From contig CAYZWI010000011.1 of the NCBI GenBank assembly GCA_964482205.1, positions 1-64,000 of the forward strand: a stretch of 64,000 bases of DNA, written 5' to 3'. The notes under the pieces were generated by a model. That model saw only the letters and a list, made by a program, of their open reading frames with translations, was not told where the DNA came from and made no database searches. Source of the DNA: JAZDGX01 sp964482205 (GTDB lineage: Bacteria; Eisenbacteria; RBG-16-71-46; CAIMUX01; WJJG01). Made by a program: the position numbers and the translations under genes. Within the stretch, counting starts at the first letter, position 1. Each line of letters begins with the position of its first letter. Shown here piece after piece: positions 1-9,300 of this stretch.

Positions 1-143
1 GTATCTGCGGGCATCTCCGCTGTCTCGCGACGAGCTTTATGAATAATCCGGGCTAGCGTCGCATCCCAAGATCGCACTTCGCGCGATCTCGCGCGCTTCG
101 CACAGGATCGTGAGGCCGGCATGCGCCGAGGAGGGATCGCTCC

Positions 144-1229
144 GTGAAGATTTCTCGCGTCTCTTCGATTCGGCTGCTCCTCTTCCTGATTCCGCTCGCA
201 TCCACCGCGGTCGCGCCATGCTTGGCCGACGGAGGGCTCTTTCCTCCCTACGAGGACTTCCTGTTCGAGCGCGAACAGCAGGCGCTCATCGTCTACGACG
301 CCGAGATGCACATCGAGGAGATGACGCTGCTGGTCGGCTTTCACGGAAACGCGGAGGATTTCGCCTGGATCGTGCCCGTCCCCGCGCGGCCGCAGCTCGA
401 GCCCGCGGCCATGGCGCTCTTTCGCGACTGCTGGGCCCTCACCCGCCCGGTCTGGCGTGGCGACGACGAATGGCTGGGGTGCGGATCGGAGACCGTGCAG
501 TCAGGAGATGACGCGGATGCGCCGGTCATCTTCGACGATCAGGTGGTTGGGATCTACCATACGCTCACGCTCGGAGCCGACGAGGCCGGCCCTCTGGCCG
601 ACTCGCTCGAAGCCTGGGGATTCCTGCACGATGCGAATCGCCAGGAAACGCTGTCCGCCCTGCAATTCTACATCGACAAGTCCTGGTGCTTCGTTGCCAT
701 GAAGATCGACTCGGCCGGAGCGCTCGACGAGCTTGACGACCTGGGCTGGTACGGCAGCCTGCAGCCCATCCGGCTCACCTTCCCGAGCGAGCAGATCGTC
801 TACCCGATGCGCATCTCCGCCGTGAGCGCCACGCAGGAGACTCCCCTCACCCTGTTCGTGTGCGCGGACCACCGCATGACTTTCCCGCAAGCGACCGTCG
901 AGTATGCGAACCGTTTCAGCGAGACGGAATTCGAGGAAGCGCGCGAAACCTACCCGCACCTCGCGCCCCGCTTGCGCGCCGGCGTGTTCGTGACGCGGCT
1001 GCACCGCGTCTTCACGCCGGAGGAGATGACCGACGACCTCCTGCTCGAACAGGCGACGAACGACCGGGAATTCGTCCTCATCCGGCAGTCAGGATTCACG
1101 GATGCGCAAGGACTCGATGCGGGGTTCCTCGCCTGCGCGCTGTTGGCGGCGGCATTCCTGCGCGCGGGGCGGACACGGAGGCGAGCGGAAGCCCGCCACG
1201 GCTCAGGAGATGGAACCGCCCGCCGGTGA
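144..1229 (+). CDS. DUF2330-type secreted/membrane-anchored protein
   Basis: 361 residues from a GTG start preceded by GAGGAGGGAT. The N-terminus is a signal peptide (basic MKISR, then a Leu/Ile-rich core, cleavage likely near the ADG). The mature start, with GGLFPPYEDFLFEREQQALI and then GFHGNAEDFAWIVPVP, matches what I know of the DUF2330 family, whose members carry this W-x-V-P-V-P block. The last about 35 residues hold a hydrophobic stretch (GFLACALLAAAFL) followed by an Arg cluster, so the protein is probably held in the membrane by its C-terminus. Family function is unknown. Transcribed alone; about 300 nt of spacer follows. Confidence 0.8.
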   Translation: MKISRVSSIRLLLFLIPLASTAVAPCLADGGLFPPYEDFLFEREQQALIVYDAEMHIEEMTLLVGFHGNAEDFAWIVPVPARPQLEPAAMALFRDCWALTRPVWRGDDEWLGCGSETVQSGDDADAPVIFDDQVVGIYHTLTLGADEAGPLADSLEAWGFLHDANRQETLSALQFYIDKSWCFVAMKIDSAGALDELDDLGWYGSLQPIRLTFPSEQIVYPMRISAVSATQETPLTLFVCADHRMTFPQATVEYANRFSETEFEEARETYPHLAPRLRAGVFVTRLHRVFTPEEMTDDLLLEQATNDREFVLIRQSGFTDAQGLDAGFLACALLAAAFLRAGRTRRRAEARHGSGDGTARR

Positions 1230-1533
1230 TGCCTGGCCGTAGCAGGGCGAATCGGCGGCTTTTCTTGCGGGGTCTTCCTCGGTTCTTGCGACCGGCCCAA
1301 GAGACGAGCAGGCCCGCCGCCTGCACTGCGAATCCGGCACGAGGGTGCGGATCCCGCAGCCCTGATCACGCCCCTTCCCGCATCGACAGCGGAATAGAGC
1401 ATTCGCAACCCGAGTAATTTCCATGTCTTTTGGCCACGAACACCGGGCGCGCGTATTGGCACCGTTTGTGAGTATCCCGGCGGGTGGAGACTTGGGAAAG
1501 GAACCGGGGAGTTCCGAGGAGAAGGAGGCAGAC
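1230..1533. other. Intergenic spacer
   Basis: About 300 nt between the DUF2330 gene and the next gene. No RNA gene or convincing hairpin seen. The reading frame of the downstream gene is open back to 1423, but only the ATG at 1534 has a Shine-Dalgarno sequence, so I treat 1423-1533 as leader. Confidence 0.5.
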
Positions 1534-2805
1534 ATGAAACGCATACGATGGACGCTGGTCCTGTTCGCTCTGCTGGCTGCGCCTCTGGCGATGCCGGCGG
1601 TAGATGCAGCCACCCGAAGCGACCGGGGCAGCAAGCAAACCAAGCAAACCCAAGTGCAGCGCAGCGAGCCCAAGAGCCGGGCCGAAGCGGACCGCACGCA
1701 GAGCCAAAGCAATTCGCGCAAGGCCGTCCGGGAGCGCAGCGGCGGAGAACGCGCCAAGAGCGACGCCACGGTGAAGCAGGAGAAGACCGCGAAGCGCGAG
1801 CAAGCGGCCAAGCCGTCGGCGGATCGCAAGCAGGTGTCGCGGAGCCGCAGCGAGCGGGGCCGGGATGTCGCCCGCACCGAGCGCACCGCCCCCACTCCGC
1901 AGGCGAGCAGCGAGAAGCGCGCGGAGAAAGCGCGGGAAGCGACGCGGGAAGCGCGCACCGTGCGCCAGCCGCAAACGAATCGAGAGCAGAGCGCCAAGCA
2001 AACCCGAGAGGCGCGCGTCGAACGCGGGCGCAGCCAGGGCTCGACGGAAAGCCGTGAGAGCCCGAGCACGGTCATCCGCAATCCCGGTCGTGAAGCCGGG
2101 CAATCCTCGCGGGAATCCTCGAGCTCGCGGGCCCGCCCGCAAGTTCGATCGCAGGAACGCACGCCCTCGGCCCGTCCCGAAGGGCTTCGCGAACGTCTCC
2201 GGGAGGCGCTGCGCCGCGAAGGCCGCGATGACCGCCAGGTCTTCATCGATCGCCAGAACCGGGACTCGCGGCGCGAGGAGTTGCGTCGCAACCACTCGAT
2301 CGACGGCGGGCGCGGACACGGTCCCGATTTCCGCGACCGGTTCCATCTCTCGCGCACGCTGCGTTCGCTTCCTCACCGGCACGAGGTCGTGAAGGTGTAT
2401 GGACACGACTACTACTTCTGCGACGGTCTGTTCTACGGGTACTTCGGGAACGGCTACCGGCTGGTGCGGGCGCCGATCGGTGCGCACATCTCGGTGCTCC
2501 CGTACGGCCACCGCACCTTCGTGCACGGAGGAGTGACCTTCTACATCCACCTGGGCACCTTCTTCCGCTTCGACCCGATGGTGCACACCTATGTGGTGGT
2601 CGAGCCGCCGGCGGACGCGTACTACATGGACATCCTCTACCTGCGCGACGGCGAGATCATGGAAGGGCACTTGCTGAAGAATGACGGCGACACCGTGGAC
2701 TTCCTGATGGACGGCGAGATCTACGAGATCCCGCTCTACGAAGTGGAAGCGATCGAGTTCGGTGAGGACTACTTCGACTACGACGGTGAGTACTACTACT
2801 ACTAG
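1534..2805 (+). CDS. Secreted polycationic DUF6515-like protein
   Basis: 423 residues. The start at 1534 is chosen because GGAGAAGGAGGCAG lies just upstream and a clean signal peptide follows (MKRIRW, hydrophobic core, cleavage near VDAATR). Residues about 25-260 are low-complexity and rich in Arg, Lys, Ser, Gln and Glu, probably disordered and strongly basic. From about residue 285 a compact Tyr/Gly/Val-rich domain begins (YYFCDGLFYGYFGNGYRLV, later GVTFYIHLGTFF), resembling the DUF6515 family of envelope proteins. The tail switches to acidic (DGEIMEGHLL, ending EDYFDYDGEYYYY). An inverted repeat at 2816-2858 and a terminator at 2883-2920 follow. Function unknown; the basic tract could bind polyanionic envelope polymers (inference). 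Confidence 0.75.
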   Translation: MKRIRWTLVLFALLAAPLAMPAVDAATRSDRGSKQTKQTQVQRSEPKSRAEADRTQSQSNSRKAVRERSGGERAKSDATVKQEKTAKREQAAKPSADRKQVSRSRSERGRDVARTERTAPTPQASSEKRAEKAREATREARTVRQPQTNREQSAKQTREARVERGRSQGSTESRESPSTVIRNPGREAGQSSRESSSSRARPQVRSQERTPSARPEGLRERLREALRREGRDDRQVFIDRQNRDSRREELRRNHSIDGGRGHGPDFRDRFHLSRTLRSLPHRHEVVKVYGHDYYFCDGLFYGYFGNGYRLVRAPIGAHISVLPYGHRTFVHGGVTFYIHLGTFFRFDPMVHTYVVVEPPADAYYMDILYLRDGEIMEGHLLKNDGDTVDFLMDGEIYEIPLYEVEAIEFGEDYFDYDGEYYYY

Positions 2806-2815
2806 GCATTGAGGG

Positions 2816-2920
2816 CGAGCTCCTGACGGCGCAACAGGTCGAACGGCGCAGGAGCTCGGGACCGATGCACGGTTGACCAAGCGAAGCGGGAGGCGTGAGC
2901 AACGCGCCTCCCGCTTCTTT
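2816..2920 (+). terminator. Inverted repeat plus rho-independent-type terminator
   Basis: Directly after the stop at 2805 an inverted repeat CGAGCTCCTG (2816-2825) / CAGGAGCTCG (2849-2858) is followed by a stronger hairpin. GAAGCGGGAGGCG (2883-2895) pairs perfectly with CGCCTCCCGCTTC (2905-2917) and is followed by TTT. The second hairpin looks like the terminator of the gene at 1534-2805. Confidence 0.65.
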
Positions 2921-3081
2921 CCATGTTGCACAGGCGAACACATCGATTGCGCACGCCTCTTCCAGTCCGCGCCTCCGCGTGATATCATTCCCCTGCCGTC
3001 GATCCTCGGTCGTCGATATCTCCTGTCTTCGACGAGCCAGGCGGATGCCCGGTTCTTCCCGTACGCATCAGGAGGTGCTTC

Positions 3082-4917
3082 ATGCGAACCGTGCTCGTCT
3101 CCTTCCTGTCGTCGCTGTTGCTTCTCGCAGCTCTCCAGGTCCCCTGCTTCGCCACCACCTATGTCGTCACCAACACCGCCGACGCCGGTGCCGGCTCGCT
3201 GCGCCGCGCCATCACGGACGCCAACGCCCACGCGGGAGGCGATCGCATCAATTTCGCGATTCCCATCACCGACGCGGGATACGACGCGAGCGAGGGGGTC
3301 TGGACCATCAAGCCGGTCGCAGAATTGCCCGACATCACCGAGGCGGCCGCGATCGACGGTCTCTCGCAATCGGCCTTCATCGGCAGCGACACGAATCCGC
3401 TCGGTCCGGAAATTCAGATCGACGGCTCCCTGCTCGGGGTTGCGAGCGGACTGCGTCTGCGCTCGGACGGATCGATCGTCCGCACGCTGATCGTCAACTG
3501 TTTCGGATCGGCCGGAATCGAAATCAACGGTTATGGAGCCGATGAAAACACAGTGATCGGCTGCTACCTCGGCACCGATCCCACCGGACGCTACGCGCGG
3601 GCCAATGGGCGGGGCGTGTTGATCTACACCGGCCCACAGCAGAATGTGATCGGCGGATGGGAAGACGGCGAGCACAACCTGCTTTCGGGAAACAGGCTCG
3701 CCGGGGTGGAAGTCCAAGGCGCCGGCGCGAACGAAAACACGATTCGCGCGAACTTCATCGGCACCAATGCCACCGGCACGGCCAGCCTCGAGAATCAGTA
3801 TGGCGTATACATCTGGGCGGGTGCCCAATCCGTTCACATCGAGAACAATCTGATCTCCGGCAACTACTTGGGAATCTCCATCGGCGGAACCCAACCGGGT
3901 CATTGCCGCGTCACCGGAAATTTCATTGGGACCGACCTGACCGGGATGCAAGCCGTGCCCAATGCAGCAGGAATCGAGCTCGGCGGAGGAGGCGAGAACA
4001 TCATCGGCCTGACCGGCAGCGCGAATTTGATCTCGGGAAATACCCAGATGGGAATTCTCATCAGTTGGGGCAGCGATAACATCATTGCCTGGAACCGGAT
4101 CGGAACGAATTCCTCCGCCTCTTACGGACCGCTTCCCAACGGAAACGACGGCATCCTGATCATGAACGAGGCGCAGGACAGTTTTATCGGCCCAGGAAAC
4201 CGGATCGCGTGGAATGGTGAAAACGGCGTGCGCGTGCAAGGCGCCTCGGCCATCCGGAACAAGATCACCTGCAATTTCATCACCGGAAACGGTCTCGCGG
4301 GCATCGAGACGGAATCGGGCGGCAATTTGGAGTATTCCCCGCCGATCGTCGATATCTTCGATCCCGCATCCGTGCGCGGCCGGGCGCTGCCGAACAGCCT
4401 GATCGAGATCTTCTCCGACGACGAGGATGAAGGCGCGGTCTATCACGGCTCCACGATGGCGGACGCGACCGGGCATTTTGTGTGGAACGGCACCGCGACC
4501 GGCCCCCATGTGACGGCCACTGCTACGGACGCGAACGACAACACCTCGGAGTTCTCGCAGCCCGCCGCCAGCACGATCGCGAGCGCGCTCGAGACCTCGC
4601 GCCCGCTCGCCTGGGTCCAGCCGACGCCCAGCCGGGGCGTCGCGCGCATCGGCTACCGCCTTCCCGCGCTCACTTCGCTCGCATCCGCCCCGCTCGCGTC
4701 CACCGAACTCGCGCCCACCGAGCTCGTGGTCCGTCTGTTCGACGCAACCGGACGCTGCGTGCGCGTCTTCTTGGACGCGAGTCCGTCGGCAGGCAGCGGA
4801 GAGATCGTGTGGGACGGTCGCGACGACGCCGGCCGCTCTCTTCCATCCGGCACCTACTACTACCGCCTGACGGCGGGCAGGGCCGAAGCGGCGGGCAGGA
4901 TCCTGCTCACGAAGTGA
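3082..4917 (+). CDS. Secreted right-handed beta-helix protein with FlgD-like C-terminal tail
   Basis: 611 residues; ATG preceded by AGGAGGTGCTTC. Signal peptide (MRTVLVSFLSSLLLLAALQV, cleavage near CFA). The mature start, TYVVTNTADAGAGSLRRAI then DANAHAGGDRINFAI, is the CSLREA-like opening of many bacterial parallel beta-helix proteins. Repeating N-x-I-x-G-N-x-I/F units (such as ENTIRANFIGTNATG and ENNLISGNYLGISIGG) run to about residue 440. A linker follows, then a FlgD Ig-like domain ending GTYYYRLTAGRAEAAG and ILLTK. By family knowledge such tails are outer-membrane/T9SS-type sorting modules. Likely exported to the cell surface; no catalytic residues identified, so enzyme versus adhesin is open. 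Confidence 0.8.
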   Translation: MRTVLVSFLSSLLLLAALQVPCFATTYVVTNTADAGAGSLRRAITDANAHAGGDRINFAIPITDAGYDASEGVWTIKPVAELPDITEAAAIDGLSQSAFIGSDTNPLGPEIQIDGSLLGVASGLRLRSDGSIVRTLIVNCFGSAGIEINGYGADENTVIGCYLGTDPTGRYARANGRGVLIYTGPQQNVIGGWEDGEHNLLSGNRLAGVEVQGAGANENTIRANFIGTNATGTASLENQYGVYIWAGAQSVHIENNLISGNYLGISIGGTQPGHCRVTGNFIGTDLTGMQAVPNAAGIELGGGGENIIGLTGSANLISGNTQMGILISWGSDNIIAWNRIGTNSSASYGPLPNGNDGILIMNEAQDSFIGPGNRIAWNGENGVRVQGASAIRNKITCNFITGNGLAGIETESGGNLEYSPPIVDIFDPASVRGRALPNSLIEIFSDDEDEGAVYHGSTMADATGHFVWNGTATGPHVTATATDANDNTSEFSQPAASTIASALETSRPLAWVQPTPSRGVARIGYRLPALTSLASAPLASTELAPTELVVRLFDATGRCVRVFLDASPSAGSGEIVWDGRDDAGRSLPSGTYYYRLTAGRAEAAGRILLTK

Positions 4918-5032
4918 GCGGGAGCAGCAAACGAGGTGACAGCGCAAGCTGCGTCTTCCGCCCGCGGAGCACGAGGGTGGCATGCCGATCGAGAGTGCGC
5001 CGCTGGCTGCGGCCAGAGGAGGATGGTCTTCC

Positions 5033-5983
5033 ATGATGGTGAGTCGCATGGTTCTCCACCTCTGCGGCCCGCTATTGGGCATTCTGCTCGTTCTAGTATC
5101 GGCCACCGGACGAGCGAACCCCGTCCCCAGTGATGCCTTCTACATTCATGTGCATCCCGTGGCCCCGGACTTCTGCAGTGAGGACCCGGTCAGCAATTGT
5201 CCCGACATTGAGCAGTTCACCTATGAAAGAGGCGAGCTTGAGTTCGACGTCTACCTGGTCCCCTGGGAACCTGCCGAGGAGTACCTCAATGCCTGCGAGC
5301 TGAGTGTCTCATGGCCGCCGTCGTGGCAGTACCTGGGATGGGAGCCGTGTCGCGGAGGCTCAGGCCAGGCTGAGGTCTCGCAGGGAGGGGGCAGGTTTCA
5401 AATCCAGTGGCCGTGTTCAGGGTGGGATGGCTGCGAGACGTGCCCCGTCACCCAGGGCGATGTCACCCTACTCGCGCGATTCGTGCTCAATGTCGATCAG
5501 TTTGGCACTCTGGGTATTCCGCACGGCACGATCAGCTACGGTTGTCCCGATGCCGGCGATCCGGTCGTGATCGGTGGTTCTTACGGCGGGAGCGCCGGCG
5601 TGAGTTGCGCGCACTGCGTTCATGAATGCCGTGGAATCGATGAGTGGTGCTACATGTCGCCGTGGGATTTGTACTTCGAGGTGCCCCCCGGCGGGATTTC
5701 CGCGCCGCAGCCGATCAATGTCCCGGACGACTCGCCTTGGTACCCTCCGGCGTTCGAGTGCACCGAGCCATGGATTCTGCAGGACATCGAGTACGTCGAG
5801 GACCACTGGGTGATTTGGGTGTCAGTGAACACGATGGGGATGGGTCCCGGCGAATACGAAGGCTTCATCACCTGCGCCTACGACCAATGCGTCAAATGCG
5901 CAACGATCCATCTCACAGTACAAGACAGCCAGACCGAAACGGAGAGCACGACCTGGGGTCGCACGAAGACGAGCTTCCGCTGA
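5033..5983 (+). CDS. Secreted Cys-rich protein with WGxxKxxFR C-terminal tail
   Basis: 316 residues. The ATG at 5033 is preferred because AGGAGG sits 10 nt upstream (5017-5022); the frame is open from 4982. Signal peptide MMVSRMVLHLCGP with a following hydrophobic core and cleavage near GRANP. The mature protein has many cysteines (such as DFCSEDPVSNCPD, WPCSGWDGCETCP, CAHCVHECRG, CAYDQCVKCA), suggesting disulfides. The last third (GPGEYEGFITCAYDQC) looks like a beta-sandwich edge, perhaps BACON-like; this is weak. The protein ends TESTTWGRTKTSFR, nearly the same tail pattern as the protein at 23063-24088. Function unrecognised. Confidence 0.7.
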   Translation: MMVSRMVLHLCGPLLGILLVLVSATGRANPVPSDAFYIHVHPVAPDFCSEDPVSNCPDIEQFTYERGELEFDVYLVPWEPAEEYLNACELSVSWPPSWQYLGWEPCRGGSGQAEVSQGGGRFQIQWPCSGWDGCETCPVTQGDVTLLARFVLNVDQFGTLGIPHGTISYGCPDAGDPVVIGGSYGGSAGVSCAHCVHECRGIDEWCYMSPWDLYFEVPPGGISAPQPINVPDDSPWYPPAFECTEPWILQDIEYVEDHWVIWVSVNTMGMGPGEYEGFITCAYDQCVKCATIHLTVQDSQTETESTTWGRTKTSFR

Positions 5984-6087
5984 GCGGACTCGTGCGGCCG
6001 GCCGCACTCCGGCGCGCCTCGCATCGCCCCGCTGCCTCGTGGCAGAGCTCGCTGCATGTCCCACGGCCTTGCAGTCAGCGCCGCGAT

Positions 6088-6238
6088 GGCCCGCATGGTG
6101 TCATAGGGATGTGAGCGAAACGCGGCCGTAGAAGACTTCAGGCCTCTCCTGGCCTTGACAGCGCTGAGCGTACAAGGCGCGCGCCCCCTGCGTGAACTCT
6201 CTCAAAGCGCGCGCCGGTCCCGAGACACCATGCGGGCC
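6088..6238 (+). repeat. Element A: structured dispersed element with 15-bp closing stem
   Basis: GGCCCGCATGGTGTC (6088-6102) and GACACCATGCGGGCC (6224-6238) are exact reverse complements, 121 nt apart. Between them lie three blocks, AGGGATGTGAGCGAAACGCG (6105-6124), GAGCGTACAAGGCGCGCGC (6166-6184) and GCGCGCGCCGGTCCCGA (6207-6223). The blocks recur in the same order and spacing, on the opposite strand, in the element at 26819-26974. Either a structured RNA or a folded mobile repeat. Confidence 0.6.
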
Positions 6239-6363
6239 ACGCGGCGTGAGGTTCCACACGTCTTGCGGGCATGCACGCGGCGCTGCTCTCGAAACGCGCG
6301 GGCCACGCGGCGCGAGGTTCCACACGCCTTGCGGTCATGCAGCCGCGCTGCTCTTGAGAGGCA
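6232..6363 (+). repeat. Two imperfect 66-nt tandem repeats
   Basis: Copy 1 (from 6232) and copy 2 (from 6298) share GCGGGCCACGCGGCG, AGGTTCCACACG, CTTGCGG, CATGCA and GCGCTGCTCT at a 66-nt period. Copy 1 starts inside the right arm of element A. Only two copies, so neither CRISPR nor satellite. Confidence 0.6.
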
Positions 6364-6369
6364 GCCGCG

Positions 6370-9300
6370 CTAGCGCACGCGGAAGTGCTCGGCGCCGACG
6401 GAGCGCAGCTTGCGCTTGTAGCGCCCGGTCTGCGTGACCGCGGGCGGGAAGTGCGGGGGGCGCGTCTCGAGCGGGGTGAGGACGAGCGCGCCGGCGGGCA
6501 GCGGGGAGCGCGCTTCTCCGCAGTTCCAGTAGTAGGACGCGAGCGGCCCCTGCGCCGCGCGCACCGCGCGCTCGATCTCGGCGGTGAGCTCGGACGCGGA
6601 CGCGGGCCGCGCGAGAATGCCGAGGCAGGCCGCCATCTCGGCGAGCACCTGCCAGCCGGTCTTTCCCGAGGGCGGGGCGACCGCGCGGGCATACTCGAGC
6701 TTGCGTCCCTCGAAATTGCAGCGCGTGCCTTCGCTCTCGAGGTAGGTCGATCCCGGGATCGCGATGTCGGCCGAGCGGGTCGTCTCGGTCGGCCTCCACT
6801 CGACGGCGACGAGGAATTCGAGATTCTTGAAATACGCCGCGGTGCGCGGATGTTCGAGCGGGTCCTCCCCGATCATGAGCGCGGCGCGCAGGCGGCTCTG
6901 CTCGAGAAGCGCGCGCATGTCCGTCTGGCTGCGCGCTCCGGCGGCGCGATTCTGCGCTGCGGCCGTTGCGCGATCCGCTTGGGCAACCGGCAGCCGCCCG
7001 GGCAGGAATGCGGGATCGACTCCCGTCACTTCGAGTCCGGCCACATTGCCGCTCAAGCGCGGAAGCAGAAGCTCCGCCTCGCGTCCGGCCGCGCGCAAGA
7101 GCACCACGAAGTTCGCGAGCGTCTGGATGTCGCCCGCCGCATGATCCTCATGACGATCGGCGCCGTGCACGAAGACCGCCTTGCGCGCGCCTGCGATCAG
7201 CTCGGCCACGCGCGCAATGCATGCGGCATCGACGCCCGTTTCCGCGGAGACCGTCGCGAGATCCAGAGGCAATCCCGCGCGCAATTCCTTCCCCCCCGGA
7301 AGACTCTCCGCGACCCGCGCCCACTCGGGATTTCGCGCGAGCCCTTGCCCCAGGACCGCTTGCCAGAGATGCGTCGCGCGGCCGCGCATCGGATCCATCG
7401 TCACCGCAGCCAGCAGCCGGTCCGCTTTGTCGAGAATCGAATTCGCCACGACGAGCTTCGCTCCGCGGCGAACGGCGCGCAGAATCTCGATCGCGAGAAT
7501 CAGGTGATCGGTCTCGACCGCGGTGTTGTTGCAGACGATCAAGTCCGCATCGCGCAGCGCTTCGCGTCCGCTCGTCGACGCGGTGACGCCCAGTTGCCGA
7601 TCGAGCGCCCCCGACTCTCCGCCGCGCTCGAGGATCACCAGCGAGCCGACCTGGTTCGTGCCCAGCCCTTCGCGCGCGATGCGCGCGGCGAGATACAGCT
7701 CTTCGTTGCTCAACTCCGGCGAGGCGAAGACCGCCACGCTTTCGGGCCCATGCTTCGCGGCCACGGCGCGCAAGCCTTCGACCGCGCGCGCGCAGGCCGC
7801 TTCGAACCCGATCTCCGCCGTCGCTCCGCCGCTGCGCAGCGCAGCGCGCGTCAGCCGCTTGGGAATCACGAAGCGCTCGTGTCCGAAGCGGCCGAACCGG
7901 CACAAATATTCGCCCGGCACCCCGGAGGCAGTGATGGAATACCGGCCGTCCGCGAATCGGCGCACGGTGATCGGGCAGGCCAGCGAGCAGACGGCGCAGC
8001 GCGACTTCGTTTCTTCGCAGGCGAGGTGCGCCCGTCCCGCGAACGGATACTTCGGCGTGAGCGCCCCGGTCGGGCAGGCATCGATGCAATTGCCGCACGC
8101 GACACAGCTCGTCTCGGCCAGCGGATCGTTCATCGCCGGGCGCATCTCGGTCTTGAATCCCCGATGCACGAGCCCGAGCGCCGAGATCGGCAGCACCCGC
8201 TCGCACGTGCGAATGCAGCGTCCGCACAGGATGCACTTGTTCGGATCGTAGACGATGTGCGGATGCCGGTCGTCGGGCTTGTGCCGGCGCGCGTAACCCG
8301 CGAAATGCGCGAGATCCACGCCGTATTCCTGCGCGTACAGGCGCAGTCTGCAATCGCCGAAGCGCAGGCAGCCGCACGAGAGACAGCGCGCCGCTTCGTG
8401 CAGAGTGTCCTCCGGCTCGAATCCGGTCGCCACTTCGCGGAAGCTTCCCGCGCGCTCCTCCACCTCCCGTACGTGCACTTCGTGACGCGGGCTCTCGGCG
8501 ATGTCGGCCAGTTCGGCCTTGCCGGGCTTGCCCCAGAAATCCTTGGTCACGATGAACGGCCCCTTGGCCAACGCTTCGCCGCTCAAGAACGCATCGATCG
8601 CGCGCGCGGCCCGCTGTCCGTCGCGAATCGCGTCGATCACCACCGTGGGGCCGTCGTCAGCCGCGTCGCCCCCTGCGAAGACGCCGGGAAGATTCGTGGC
8701 CATCGTCTCGGTGTCGACCTCGAAAGTGCGCCACGGATGCATGGCGATGTCGCTTCCGCCGAGGGCGGTCAAGCCCTTCACGCGCGGTTCCTGGCCGATC
8801 GCCGCGATCGCCAGATCGCAAGGGAAATCGAATTCCGATCCTTCCATCGGCACCGGGCGCCGCCGTCCCGAATCGTCCGCCTCCCCCAGCTTCATGCGGA
8901 TGCATCGCAGGGCCTTCAACCGGCCGTTCTCCGCGACGATGCCGATCGGGGCAGCGAGCTCGATGATTTCGACGCCTTCTTCCAGGCAGTCGCGGATTTC
9001 CATCTCGTCGGCGGGCATCTCGGCCTTCGTGCGCCGATAGAGCAGGATCACTTTCTCCGCACCGCAGCGCCACGCGGTGCGCGCACAGTCCATCGCGGTG
9101 TTGCCGCCCCCCACGACCACCACCGTTCCCGCGACCGGATCGGGCCGCTCGGCCTTCTCGCGCAGGAACTCGATGCCCTGCACGACGCCCGCCGTTTCGC
9201 GCTCGCCCGGCACGCGCATCCCTTTGCCCACCCACGCGCCGATCGCGAGAAAGATCGCGTCGTGGCGCGCGCGCAAATCGTCGAGCGAAAGATCGCGGCC

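Larger units (their letters stand above)
5984..6369. other. Convergent intergenic region with structured repeats
   Basis: 386 nt between two converging genes. It holds the inverted-repeat-bounded element 6088-6238 and two 66-nt direct repeats (6232-6363), each listed separately. No credible protein: both strands are open in places only because the repeat unit is 22 codons long. Confidence 0.6.

Noticed and set aside
2..46. Possible 3' end of an upstream gene (frame ending at TAA, 44-46)
   Set aside because: Only 14 codons are visible, with no recognisable motif; a second frame also stops at 42. Cannot be supported.
6232..6363. CRISPR-like repeats
   Set aside because: Only two directly adjacent copies with no spacers and no cas genes in the window.
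6192..6437. Overlapping open frames on both strands through the 66-nt repeats
   Set aside because: The repeat unit is a multiple of three, so frames stay open by construction; there is no ribosome site and the frames run into the antisense of the NuoG-like gene.
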